Notes under the pieces: generated by a model | Told to the model about the DNA's origin: nothing | The model's input: the letters and a program-made list of their open reading frames with translations, nothing else | The model's database searches: none | Position numbers and translations under genes: made by a program | Origin: Microthrixaceae bacterium | Lineage (GTDB): Bacteria; Actinomycetota; Acidimicrobiia; Acidimicrobiales; Microtrichaceae | Assembly (NCBI GenBank): GCA_023958095.1 | Contig: JAMLGJ010000011.1 | Coordinates: 1 to 64,000, forward strand | Direction: 5' to 3' | Length of the DNA stretch: 64,000 nucleotides | In this document: one piece after another, positions 24,473-32,576 of the stretch | How positions within the stretch are numbered: the stretch's first letter is position 1 | How the letters are laid out: each line of letters begins with the position of its first letter

Positions 24473-24766
24473 ATGTCGATCGATGGCAAGGCCACCGGGA
24501 CCCAGGACGGCACGGAGACGGCCACGGTGCGCTACCGGTGCACCGCTTGCGGGAACCTCACGCGCTTCGATGTGGTGTCGACCCGCCGCACCCGGGCGTT
24601 CCACCACTACTCGTTGTCCGGTGAACTGCAGATCGAGGACACCGAGGTGCTCTCCGAGGATGTCGAGGACGTGGTGTGCCGCTGGTGTGGCAACGGTTCG
24701 GCGGTCGTGACGGCAACCGCGGACGACCCTGGCGCGGGTTCCGGGCCGGACGAACCGGGGGACTGA
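24473..24766 (+). CDS. Small zinc-ribbon protein, function unknown
   Basis: A 97-residue protein with two CxxC pairs, YRCTACGNL (about residue 24) and VVCRWCGNG (about 70), separated by a beta-rich segment that contains RRTRAFHHYSLSGEL. Together they should bind one zinc. The C-terminus is acidic and probably disordered. Similar small proteins occur next to NYN-domain genes in actinobacteria, but the role is unknown to me. A CACAAT hexamer ends 6 nt before the ATG. It lies about 50 nt upstream of the NYN-protein gene and is probably transcribed with it. Confidence 0.7.
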   Translation: MSIDGKATGTQDGTETATVRYRCTACGNLTRFDVVSTRRTRAFHHYSLSGELQIEDTEVLSEDVEDVVCRWCGNGSAVVTATADDPGAGSGPDEPGD

Positions 24767-24815
24767 GACAATCGACGCCGACCTGGTCGTCATCCGGGAC
24801 GCCCTCGAGCTGGCG

Positions 24816-26165
24816 GTGGTGGTGGCCCGCGACGACGCCAGGAAGGCTGATGCCCCGCGTCCGCCGCGTCAGCTGGTGCCGATGCTCGAGTTCAAGCACC
24901 TTCCCGACAGCGCGCTCGGACTGGTCCGTTCGGCACTGGAGGGCGAGGAGGGGTTCCGCCGCAGGGTCGCCGAGCGGGCCCCGGGCGCAGGTGTCGACGA
25001 GGCGTCGCGGCTGTACCTCGAGCGGCCCGAGGGTTGGGCTGAAGCGCTCGCAGCTCTCGCGTCACGGGAGGAGGAGCGCGGAGCGATCGACGAGCTCGAA
25101 CGCAGGAACCGCGAGCTGAGCGAACAGCTCGCATCCGCCTCGGAACGGAGCCGCTCCCAGGAGGTGCGCGCGGCCGAACTCTCCGACGAGGTGAAACGGC
25201 TGGGACAGGCGGCTGACCGTGCGGCCGGGCGGGAACGGGAGCTCACCGAACGGGTCGAGGCCCTTCACGGCCGGATCGACGGTCTCGAACAGGCCCGTGC
25301 GGAGGCGGTGCGCCAACTGAAGGCGGCCGAGGACCTCGCCACACGGCGCCTGCAGCGACAGCGGGAGCTCGAAGAGGAGCTGCGTGTTGCCGGGGAGGCC
25401 CCGCCGGCGGCGGCCAACGAGGTGCAGGACGATCCGGCTGTGCCCCGGGCCGGTGCCCCGGCACCCGGACGTGGGGACGACGCACCCGGGTCCCGCACCG
25501 ACCCCGAGGTGCTCGCGGCCCTGTCGCGTTCGGTGGCCACCTTCGCGGAGAAGCTCTGTGATCTCGGTGAGGCGGCGAAGCTGCTCGCAGGTGACCTCGC
25601 AGTGATCGGGGGTGACCCGGACCCCCGGGCGCGGCGCCCGGAGCGCGAACACCGCAACGACGTCGCCGAGTCCGCCCAGCGGCCCGCTGCGGCGCCCCGA
25701 AGGGGATCTCGCGGCCGCACACCGAGACCGGGGCGCGGCCTGGCCCTGGACACCGCCGAGGGGTTCACCGAGATGTTGGGAGATCCCACCGTGCTCGTGC
25801 TCGTCGACGGCTACAACGTCTCGATGCAGGGATGGCCACGACTCCCGATCGCCACCCAGCGGTCCTCGCTGATCCAGGGTCTGGGCTCGCTCGGGGCCCG
25901 TAGCTCGGCGGAGCTCCAGGTCGTCTTCGACGGGAGTGACTCGGGGCAGCGCCCCGCCGTGGCGAGCCCGTTGCCGGTCAGGGTGCACTTCACCCCGGAG
26001 GGAACCGAGGCCGACGACCAGTTGCTGGCCTTCGCCGCTGGTGCCGGCCGGGACCGCTCGGTGATCGTCGTGTCCTCCGATCGCCGGGTCCGCACAGGGG
26101 CGACCGAGCGTGGAGCGGGAGCGGTGTCGTCCTCGACGCTGCTCGAGGTGATGCGTTCCCGCTGA
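24816..26165 (+). CDS. NYN-domain (PIN-like) RNA-binding protein with coiled coil
   Basis: A protein of at least 449 residues. About residues 70-190 form a charged coiled coil; a Pro/Gly-rich linker follows; the C-terminal NYN domain (about 320-449) starts VLVLVDGYNVSMQGWP, with GTEADDQLLAFA and VVSSDRRVR giving the acidic nuclease pocket, as in YacP/Rae1. It probably binds or cleaves RNA. GTG 24816 is the first normal start codon, but coding-like sequence in the same frame (ADLVVIRDALELA) lies before it, so the true start may be CTG 24783 or another unusual codon. Confidence 0.78.
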   Translation: MVVARDDARKADAPRPPRQLVPMLEFKHLPDSALGLVRSALEGEEGFRRRVAERAPGAGVDEASRLYLERPEGWAEALAALASREEERGAIDELERRNRELSEQLASASERSRSQEVRAAELSDEVKRLGQAADRAAGRERELTERVEALHGRIDGLEQARAEAVRQLKAAEDLATRRLQRQRELEEELRVAGEAPPAAANEVQDDPAVPRAGAPAPGRGDDAPGSRTDPEVLAALSRSVATFAEKLCDLGEAAKLLAGDLAVIGGDPDPRARRPEREHRNDVAESAQRPAAAPRRGSRGRTPRPGRGLALDTAEGFTEMLGDPTVLVLVDGYNVSMQGWPRLPIATQRSSLIQGLGSLGARSSAELQVVFDGSDSGQRPAVASPLPVRVHFTPEGTEADDQLLAFAAGAGRDRSVIVVSSDRRVRTGATERGAGAVSSSTLLEVMRSR

Positions 26166-26196
26166 CCCGAACATCCTTGGCGTCACAGGTGCTCCG

Positions 26197-26202
26197 TATG
26201 GT
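26197..26202 (+). promoter_or_regulatory. -10 hexamer of the Cys-rich small gene
   Basis: TATGGT, 7 nt before ATG 26210; this favours 26210 over the ATG at 26198. Confidence 0.5.
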
Positions 26203-26209
26203 CATCCGC

Positions 26210-26452
26210 ATGGATTCACCCATCACCCATGATCCATGCGGATCCCCAGCGAGTCGCAGCTTCGGGTGCTCGGAGTGCACCCTCGTGGGCTCCGAGCACT
26301 GCGACGACTGCCTCGTCACCTACCTGTGCGACGACTCCGACTGCTGTGAGGTGGTCGTGAGTCTCGACGAGGTGCGCCTGGTGCGCCGTCTCCAGGCGGG
26401 CGGGTTGGTGCCACCGCTGCGCCACCGACCCGCGGCCGGGGCATCCGGCTAG
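26210..26452 (+). CDS. Small Cys-rich protein, probable metal binder
   Basis: An 80-residue protein. Six to eight cysteines cluster in its first half (FGCSECTLVGSEHCDDCLVT, then CDDSDCCEVV), a pattern that should hold a zinc or iron-sulfur site. The second half is a helix with LDEVRLVRRLQAGGLVPPLRH. I do not recognise a named family. The leaderless start at ATG 26210 gives an N-terminus MDSPITHD. It follows the NYN gene by 44 nt and precedes queG by 17 nt on the same strand. Confidence 0.65.
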   Translation: MDSPITHDPCGSPASRSFGCSECTLVGSEHCDDCLVTYLCDDSDCCEVVVSLDEVRLVRRLQAGGLVPPLRHRPAAGASG

Positions 26453-26469
26453 AGCGGGCGGCTCCCGGC

Positions 26470-27744
26470 GTGCAGACTCGCGGGGTGGAACCCGCCGATG
26501 TCGACACTGCGGAAGGCCCGCTGTCGCCGGCGTCGCTCGCGGCAGGGATCGCGTCGGCCCTGCTGGAGGCCGGCGCAGCAGCGGTGGGAGTGTGTGGCGT
26601 CGAGGAGCTGGGCCGTGCACGCGAGGTGCTCGAGGCGCGCCACGCCGCGGGGCTCCACGGGGGAATGCAGTTCACCTTCAGGAACCCGGCGCGCTCCACC
26701 GATGCGCGGCGTGCGCTGCCGAGCGCCGCCAGCGCAGTGGTCGTGGCCCTGCCCTATGACACCGACCGTGGCCCCCAACCATCCGGGCTGGTGGCCGAGG
26801 TCGCACGCTACGCCGCGGTCGACACCTACGCGGAGCTGCGCCGGGTGCTGCGCGTCGGTGCCGAGCTGCTCGGCAACGCCGGGCACCGGGCGGTGCTCGT
26901 GCTGGACGACAACGCACTGGTCGACCGTGCGATGGCCATGCGTGCCGGAATCGGCTGGCTGGGCAAGAACTCGAACATCCTCGTCCCGGGTGCGGGCAGT
27001 TGGGTGGTGCTCGGGAGCATCCTCACCGACGCTGCCCTGCCGGGATCGCGAGGTTTCGGTGCAGGGGCGACGCAGCCAGCGGCTGACCTCGAGGCCGGGT
27101 GTGGCACCTGTTCCCGCTGCATCAGGGAGTGCCCGACCGGGGCGATACTCGTTCCCGGGGTCGTGGATCCCGGTCGCTGCCTGTCATGGCTGTTGCAGCG
27201 GCGCGGTGACTTCCCCCGCTCCCACCGTGTTGCCCTGGGTGCCCGGATCTACGGCTGCGACGACTGCCAGCTCGCGTGTCCGCCTAGCACCAGGGCGGTC
27301 GGGGCGGTATCCACCGAGGTGCCCGGTGGGCAGCTAGTGGCTTCCCGGGGTCCGGGTTCCAGCGGTTGGGTGTCGGTGCAGGAGTTGCTCGAGCTGGATG
27401 ACCAATCGCTGCTGGAGCGTTTCGGCACCTGGTACATCGCGGACCGCGATCCGCGGTACCTGCGGCGCAACGCCCTGGTGGTCCTGGGCAACCTCATGGC
27501 CGGGCGGTCCGGTGCACGTGAATGGGCCTCCACCGGAGCCGCGCATGCACGGGCAAGGGCTCTGCTGCGCCGCTACCTGCGTGACGAGGATCCGATGCTC
27601 GTGGCGCACGCGGCCTGGGCCGCGCGTCGCGCGGGGGAGGGGGACCTGCTCACCGAGAGCGGATGCGCCGGGCATCCCGAGGTGCTCGCCGAACTGGCCA
27701 GGCCGGCGCCCCACCGCGACAATGGCGCCGATGGCAGTGCCTGA
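26470..27744 (+). CDS. queG: Epoxyqueuosine reductase
   Basis: A 424-residue cobalamin-dependent iron-sulfur enzyme that reduces epoxyqueuosine to queuosine in tRNA. The N-terminal domain has the family blocks LEARHAAGLHGGM and RAGIGWLGKNSNILVPGAGSWVVLGSILTD. Two [4Fe-4S] motifs follow: CGTCSRCIRECPTGAI and CDDCQLACP, with a separate C in PGRCLSW. The C-terminal HEAT-like repeats (YLRRNALVVLGNL) bind tRNA. The start may be GTG 26470 or GTG 26485. No other queuosine gene is in the window. Its end overlaps the next gene by 14 nt. Confidence 0.9.
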   Translation: MQTRGVEPADVDTAEGPLSPASLAAGIASALLEAGAAAVGVCGVEELGRAREVLEARHAAGLHGGMQFTFRNPARSTDARRALPSAASAVVVALPYDTDRGPQPSGLVAEVARYAAVDTYAELRRVLRVGAELLGNAGHRAVLVLDDNALVDRAMAMRAGIGWLGKNSNILVPGAGSWVVLGSILTDAALPGSRGFGAGATQPAADLEAGCGTCSRCIRECPTGAILVPGVVDPGRCLSWLLQRRGDFPRSHRVALGARIYGCDDCQLACPPSTRAVGAVSTEVPGGQLVASRGPGSSGWVSVQELLELDDQSLLERFGTWYIADRDPRYLRRNALVVLGNLMAGRSGAREWASTGAAHARARALLRRYLRDEDPMLVAHAAWAARRAGEGDLLTESGCAGHPEVLAELARPAPHRDNGADGSA

Positions 27745-28306
27745 GCGCAACGGGCCCGGCGGGTCGAGACCGACCGCAGCGGAGGCCCGGGCAGCCGCCG
27801 AAGCGGTGCGCGACGAGCGTCGGGCCGCACGTGACCGCCGCCTGAGTGAGGCATTCGGCGACTCGGCACCCGGCCGGCCCGTGCGCGTTGTGAGCTGGAG
27901 CTCCACAGCAGTGCTCGCCGGGGTGTCGCTGGTCACCCTGTTGGACCACGGACTGCTCGGGGTCTACTTCGTGGTGACCTTCTCCATGTTCGTGCTCGGG
28001 GCGGCGCTCCTGGCCCTCGACGTGGTTCTTGCGATGGCGAGGAGCACCACTCACTCGATGGGCATCGGTGGACTCTTCTTCGCGGTGGACAGCGCACCGC
28101 GTGGGGTGGCGGTGTCGCTGAATGCATCACTCGGGTGCGCGGTGCTGGTCGCGCTCGTAACCGCCATTGTCGGCATCTCCACACCCGAGCTCGCGTTCGG
28201 CACGCTGTCACCCCTGCTGCAGGTGGCCCTGACCGGCCTCTGGACCGTGCGCCACGGGTTGTTCCCGGCCCGAGGAGCCGACGCGGGGGGCGACGGTGTC
28301 GGGTGA
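27731..28306 (+). CDS. Membrane protein of unknown function
   Basis: A 191-residue protein. The first 55 residues are charged and Ala/Arg-rich (AEARAAAEAVRDERRAARDRR), then four hydrophobic segments follow near residues 60-77, 80-102, 132-150 and 155-173. No catalytic residue pattern is visible and I do not recognise the family. It starts inside the end of queG (ATG 27731; ATG 27722 also possible) and overlaps the start of the ArsA-like gene by 11 nt, so it is translated as part of that operon. Confidence 0.6.
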   Translation: MAVPERNGPGGSRPTAAEARAAAEAVRDERRAARDRRLSEAFGDSAPGRPVRVVSWSSTAVLAGVSLVTLLDHGLLGVYFVVTFSMFVLGAALLALDVVLAMARSTTHSMGIGGLFFAVDSAPRGVAVSLNASLGCAVLVALVTAIVGISTPELAFGTLSPLLQVALTGLWTVRHGLFPARGADAGGDGVG

Positions 28307-29492
28307 GCAGTCGGTGGCGCGGGTGCTCCTGTTCACCGGCAAGGGGGGAGTCGGCAAGACGACCACGGCAGCGGCGACCGCCATCGAGTTGAGCCGTCGT
28401 GGCCACCGCGTGGTGGTCACCTCGGCCGACCCGGCGCACTCGCTGTCGGACGCCACGGGGACCGCCCTCGGCGCAGAACCCCTCGAGGTGCTCCCGGGCT
28501 GCTGGGCCCAGGAACTGAACGCCCTGGAGCGGATGGAGGAGTCATGGGGAGAGGTCCGCACCTGGCTCGTGGAGCTGTTCCGCTGGGCGGGTGTGGCGGG
28601 TCTCGAGGCCGAGGAACTCGCGATCCTGCCCGGACTGGAGGAGCTCGTCGCGCTGATGGAGATCGGTCGCCTGGTACGTGGGGGAGACCACGATGTCGTG
28701 GTCGTGGACTGCGCCCCCACGGCGGAGACGGTGCGCCTGCTGTCCATGCCTGACCTGCTCGACTGGTTCTTCAGGCGGGCGTTCGGGATGACCAGGAGGG
28801 TGAGCCGGGCGGTAGCACCCGTGCTGCGCACGGTGAGCGATGTGCCGGTCGCTCCGGTCGAGGTTTTCGACGCGCTGGAGGGTCTCCATGCGGAGCTGGT
28901 GGACGTCCGATCGCTGCTGACCGACCCGGCAGTGACCTCCGCGCGGATCGTCGCCACACCTGAGTCGATGGTGCTCTCGGAGGCGCGCCGGACGCTGACC
29001 TACCTTTCGCTGTTCGGCTACCACACCGACGCGGTGGTGCTGAACCGCCTCCTGCCGACCGGCTCCGCGGACCCGTTCCTGCAGGCGATGGCCACTGGTC
29101 AGGCGCGGCAGGTGGAACTCGCGGACGCGGAGTTCGCTCCCATGGCGGTGCTGCGTGCACCCCACGCCCCGGGGGAGGTGACGGGAACCGATGCCCTGGC
29201 GGCGCACGGTCTGGCGCTCTGGGAGGACGCCGATCCGGCGCAGGACCTCTGCCCGGGACGAGCGATGGCGGTGGACTACACAGAGGGAAACCCGGTGCTG
29301 GTGCTGAACCTCCCGAACGTCGAGAGCCACGAGGTCGATCTCACCGCCGTGGATGGTGACCTCGCGGTCGCAGTGGGGCCCTACCGCAGGAACCTCGCAC
29401 TGCCTGCGGGCCTGCGGGGCAAGCAGGTCCGCAGCGCCCGCGTCGAGCGGGGGGAGCTCCGCATCGAGTTCTGTGCCCTCGGCGCGCAATGA
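28296..29492 (+). CDS. ArsA/GET3-family ATPase
   Basis: A 398-residue ATPase. The deviant Walker A FTGKGGVGKTTTAA is near residue 14, followed by switch I VTSADPAHSLSDA and the Walker B-like DVVVVDCAPTAETVRLLSMPDLLDW. A C-terminal HSP20-like beta domain (GNPVLVLNLPNVESHEVDL...RRNLALPAGLRGK) is present, as in actinobacterial ArsA/Get3 proteins. No arsB or arsR is nearby, so arsenite export is unlikely; membrane-protein handling or an unknown role fits better. GTG 28296 overlaps the membrane-protein gene, and the stop overlaps the next ATG. Confidence 0.88.
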   Translation: MSGEQSVARVLLFTGKGGVGKTTTAAATAIELSRRGHRVVVTSADPAHSLSDATGTALGAEPLEVLPGCWAQELNALERMEESWGEVRTWLVELFRWAGVAGLEAEELAILPGLEELVALMEIGRLVRGGDHDVVVVDCAPTAETVRLLSMPDLLDWFFRRAFGMTRRVSRAVAPVLRTVSDVPVAPVEVFDALEGLHAELVDVRSLLTDPAVTSARIVATPESMVLSEARRTLTYLSLFGYHTDAVVLNRLLPTGSADPFLQAMATGQARQVELADAEFAPMAVLRAPHAPGEVTGTDALAAHGLALWEDADPAQDLCPGRAMAVDYTEGNPVLVLNLPNVESHEVDLTAVDGDLAVAVGPYRRNLALPAGLRGKQVRSARVERGELRIEFCALGAQ

Positions 29493-29875
29493 TGGGGGGT
29501 GTGGATGGCTCCGAGGAAGAGACCGGGACCGGCCCGAGTGCAGGGCAGGTCGGCACCGAGCACCTGAAGGCGGCGGCACGTGAGTTGATCGCCGCCGCGC
29601 GGTCGTTCCTGGAGGTGGCCGAGGAGGTGGTGGAGGACGGCCGGGCCTTCGAGGAGGCAGCAGGCGTCATGCGCGGTGTCGTGGCGCAGTTCGGCCCGGG
29701 TGCACCAGCCTCCGGCGAGGCGCCCGAGCCGTCCGGCGGCTCGAGCGGGGACTCCGAGGCGTCGGGTGACGCGACGGTGGGTACAGCCGACGGGGAGGCG
29801 CAGAACTCCTCTCCGGACGACGGATCCGGCCCGTCGCGTCGCAGCTCGCGGGTCAAGCGGATAAACGTGGAATGA
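29489..29875 (+). CDS. Small hypothetical protein of the ArsA operon
   Basis: A 128-residue protein. Residues about 25-70 form an amphipathic helix pair (HLKAAARELIAAARSFLEVAEEVVED); the next 45 residues are an acidic Gly/Ser/Glu-rich disordered region; the end is basic (RRSSRVKRINVE). No family is recognised. Its ATG overlaps the ArsA stop (ATGA), so it is translationally coupled and may be a partner of that ATPase. Confidence 0.65.
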   Translation: MMGGVDGSEEETGTGPSAGQVGTEHLKAAARELIAAARSFLEVAEEVVEDGRAFEEAAGVMRGVVAQFGPGAPASGEAPEPSGGSSGDSEASGDATVGTADGEAQNSSPDDGSGPSRRSSRVKRINVE

Positions 29876-29878
29876 CCT

Positions 29879-29924
29879 GTGACGCCACGGCATGCGCCGA
29901 GAAAATCGGTGACGCCGTAGCATG
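29879..29924 (+). repeat. Imperfect 16-bp direct repeat upstream of the SMC-like gene
   Basis: GTGACGCCacGGCATG (29879-29894) and GTGACGCCgtAGCATG (29909-29924) are 30 bp apart. They lie between the ArsA operon and the next gene. Possible operator; no promoter is clear. Confidence 0.45.
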
Positions 29925-29969
29925 TTGCCTCGGGTACCCGTGGCGAGGGTTCCCGCGTCGGAGGATCGG

Positions 29970-31589
29970 ATGAGACCGCAGGAACGACCAGCAGTGCGCC
30001 GGAGCATCCGGTTGCTGTCGCTTCGCGGTCGCTCGTCGGACTCCGAAGCCGTCGAGTTGTCGCCCGGCCTCAACGTGGTGACCGGAGCGTCACCCGTGGA
30101 CCTCGACCTGCTGCGGTCGAGTTTCGCGGCCCTCACCGCACGCGGTGAGCCCGGCATGGATGCACTCGTGGAGGTCGACGGGACACCGACGGTGCTCGAC
30201 CGTGGGTTCGCCGAACGGTTCGGGTTGCACGGGCTGCCCGCACCCATCGTCGAGGTGCCCTCGACCCGCGACACCGCGACGGTCGGTCAGCCCGGTGGCG
30301 TCGGGGTGGGCGCCGACCGGCTGGCGATGCGGGGCCACCTGGCAGAAGTTGCTGCCCGCGAGCACGCGCTCGCCGGCGAACTCGAGTTGACGAGCCGGGA
30401 ACTCGAACGGGAACGCGACCTCCTGGAGGGCTCCCCGGAGGAGGGCGGTTCCTCGGCGGCGCCCGGGGAGTACGGGGCAGCACCACCGGACAAGGCACTG
30501 CATCCCGCTGATGTGGCGGTCATGTGTGACCGTCTGGGGGAACTGTTGTCGCTCGAGGGGGCAGCGACGGGACGTGAGCTCCTCGAGCGTGTCGAGGCAT
30601 TCGTGCACGGCGAGGTCTACACGCTGTACCGGGTCGAGGCGCTGGACCAGCTGATCGAGGAATGCCGCGCGGCGGTGCGTTCGGCGCGCGAGTACCTGGG
30701 GAGGATCCCGTCCCGTGGCCCCGGGACGGCCGGTGCGGAAGCGGTGCCGGATGGTGCCCGCCCGCTCGAGGACCAGGTGTCGCTCGACATGGAGGCCCGC
30801 ACCATTGCACGCCTGCACCTGCTCGAGGAGCTGTCGGTGTTCTGGGCGGAGCGGCGCAGCGAGGTGGAGCGGACCGCCGCCGAGGGCGCGGGTCTGCTCT
30901 CCGAGGCCAACGAGGCGCTCACGCGGGCGGGTGGTCGACCGTGCGACGACCTCCACCAGGCGATGCTCGAGCTCCGGGAGCTGTCCGCGGGGCAGGAACC
31001 CGACCGTGACGCACTCGGGGAGCTGGTGGATGGGCTGCGGGCCTGGCTCGGCCCCACCGCCCCCGAGGGTTCGGCGCGCGAGGTCCTGGCCCTCGCCGAG
31101 CAGCGACTGGCGGGCGGTGCGCAGGACCGCGGTGCCTGGCGCCAGGCCCACACCGACAGGGTGCGCGAGCTGGAGAAGGCCCGGGGCCGCCTCGATTCAG
31201 CCCTGGAGGCGGTCAGGAGCGAGCTCGCCGCACTACGGCGCGGCATCGCTGCGATGGAGCCCGAGCCGGACCCACGGTCCGAGCCCAATCCCTTCGAAGG
31301 GCGCTTCCCGGCGTCCCCGCAGGTGGGGGACCATTCCCCCGGGGCTCCGGGAGCAGCCGGATGGTCGTTGGCCACCGAGCTGATGCAGCACCGTGGTCGG
31401 GGTGCTTCGGCGTCGCTACCGGTGCTGGTCGTTGAGCCGGGGCGGGAGGGCCACCAACTGGTCGGGGTCGACCCGCTGTCGGTTGCGGCGCTCGCCCTAG
31501 GCGGGCAGGTGCTGTGGGTCACCGACCGGGCCGAGGTCATCTCCTCCCTCGAGGCCCTGGGCGACGAGGTGGTCGTGGTCCGTGCCTGA
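29970..31589 (+). CDS. SMC/RecN-like protein lacking ATPase motifs
   Basis: A 539-residue protein organised like a small SMC/SbcC-type ATPase: a head-like beta start (SIRLLSLRGRS...VELSPGLNVVTG), a long charged coiled-coil middle (about residues 115-440) and a head-like end (LPVLVVEPGREGHQLVGVDPLSVAALALGGQVLWVTDRAEV). The Walker A position reads VTGASPVDLDLLRS with no GKS/T, and the Walker B position has no DD/DE pair, so ATP binding seems lost. ATG 29970 has GGAGGA 5 nt upstream. It overlaps the ROK gene by 8 nt. It could be a regulatory pseudo-ATPase, possibly working with ArsA. Confidence 0.65.
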   Translation: MRPQERPAVRRSIRLLSLRGRSSDSEAVELSPGLNVVTGASPVDLDLLRSSFAALTARGEPGMDALVEVDGTPTVLDRGFAERFGLHGLPAPIVEVPSTRDTATVGQPGGVGVGADRLAMRGHLAEVAAREHALAGELELTSRELERERDLLEGSPEEGGSSAAPGEYGAAPPDKALHPADVAVMCDRLGELLSLEGAATGRELLERVEAFVHGEVYTLYRVEALDQLIEECRAAVRSAREYLGRIPSRGPGTAGAEAVPDGARPLEDQVSLDMEARTIARLHLLEELSVFWAERRSEVERTAAEGAGLLSEANEALTRAGGRPCDDLHQAMLELRELSAGQEPDRDALGELVDGLRAWLGPTAPEGSAREVLALAEQRLAGGAQDRGAWRQAHTDRVRELEKARGRLDSALEAVRSELAALRRGIAAMEPEPDPRSEPNPFEGRFPASPQVGDHSPGAPGAAGWSLATELMQHRGRGASASLPVLVVEPGREGHQLVGVDPLSVAALALGGQVLWVTDRAEVISSLEALGDEVVVVRA

Positions 31590-32499
31590 TCCGGCGCCGC
31601 GGCAGGTGTCGGTGGGGCTCGACGTCGGCGGCACGAAGGTGCTGGCCTGCGCGGTCGCCCGTTCCGGCAACGGGTGGCCGGAGGTTCTCCACGAGCGGTC
31701 GGCACCGTCGGAACCTGCCCTGGGGACTCGACACCTGCTGGAGGTCGTCGTTGGCCTCGCCGGTGACGTGCGCGCCGAGTACTGCCCCGATTCCGAGCGG
31801 CTGGGCGTGGGTGTCGCCGGCTACCTGGGGAGCGACGGCATCCTCGTGCACTCCCCGAACGTGCCCGCCCTGGAAGGACTCGACCTCGCATCCGAGTTGT
31901 CACGGCGCCTGGGTGTCGAGGCGGTGCTCGAGAACGACGCGAACTGTGTGGCCCTGGCGACCCTCGCCGCGCGGAACCCCGCGCCCCGCGACCTCGTGGC
32001 GGTGACGCTCGGGACCGGCATCGGCGGTGCGGTGGTCATGCAGGGCGAGCTGGTCAGGGGCGCGCACGGATTCGCCGGGGAGCCCGGTCACATGGTGGTC
32101 GACCCCGGGGGCATTCCCTGCGTGTGCGGACAGCGGGGTTGCTGGGAACGCTATGCGTCGGGATCAGCGCTGGCCCGCTGCGCCTCGGAGGCCTACGGGA
32201 CAGCGGAGAAGCTGGTCGAGGCAGCGCGGGGCGGTGAACCCGCTGCTCGCGAACTGGTGGATGAGTTCACCCGCTGGGTTGCACTGGGCATGTCCAACCT
32301 CGTCAACCTGCTCGACCCGTCGGTGGTTGTTCTGGGCGGCGGACTCTCGGAGGCGTTCGATGTAATGGCCGGGGGTCTGCGCTCGGCGCTCGAGGACAAC
32401 CCCACGGTGGCACACCGGGTTCCGTCGCTCGAGGCCGCACCGTACGGGGCCGCCGCGGGCGCGGTCGGAGCGGCAGCACTCGCTGCAGGGTGGATCTGA
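31582..32499 (+). CDS. ROK-family glucokinase
   Basis: A 305-residue kinase. The phosphate loop is VGLDVGGTKVLACAV, the catalytic Asp is in LENDANCVAL, the phosphate-2 loop is VTLGTGIGGAVV, and the ROK zinc motif is GEPGHMVVDPGG...CVCGQRGCWERYASG. These fit glucose phosphorylation by an actinobacterial ROK glucokinase (GlkA type), though other sugars are possible. GTG 31582 overlaps the upstream gene by 8 nt. A related but more divergent ROK protein lies at 47593-48567. Confidence 0.87.
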   Translation: MPDPAPRQVSVGLDVGGTKVLACAVARSGNGWPEVLHERSAPSEPALGTRHLLEVVVGLAGDVRAEYCPDSERLGVGVAGYLGSDGILVHSPNVPALEGLDLASELSRRLGVEAVLENDANCVALATLAARNPAPRDLVAVTLGTGIGGAVVMQGELVRGAHGFAGEPGHMVVDPGGIPCVCGQRGCWERYASGSALARCASEAYGTAEKLVEAARGGEPAARELVDEFTRWVALGMSNLVNLLDPSVVVLGGGLSEAFDVMAGGLRSALEDNPTVAHRVPSLEAAPYGAAAGAVGAAALAAGWI

Positions 32500-32564
32500 A
32501 CGCCTGCGGTGGGCGGTGTCGTCCGGCACCGGAACCCGGTCCGTGTGTGCGGGGTGTGAGGGAT

Positions 32565-32570
32565 TAGCGT
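32565..32570 (+). promoter_or_regulatory. -10 hexamer of the aminotransferase gene
   Basis: TAGCGT, 6 nt before ATG 32577. Confidence 0.55.
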
Positions 32571-32576
32571 TCGGGC

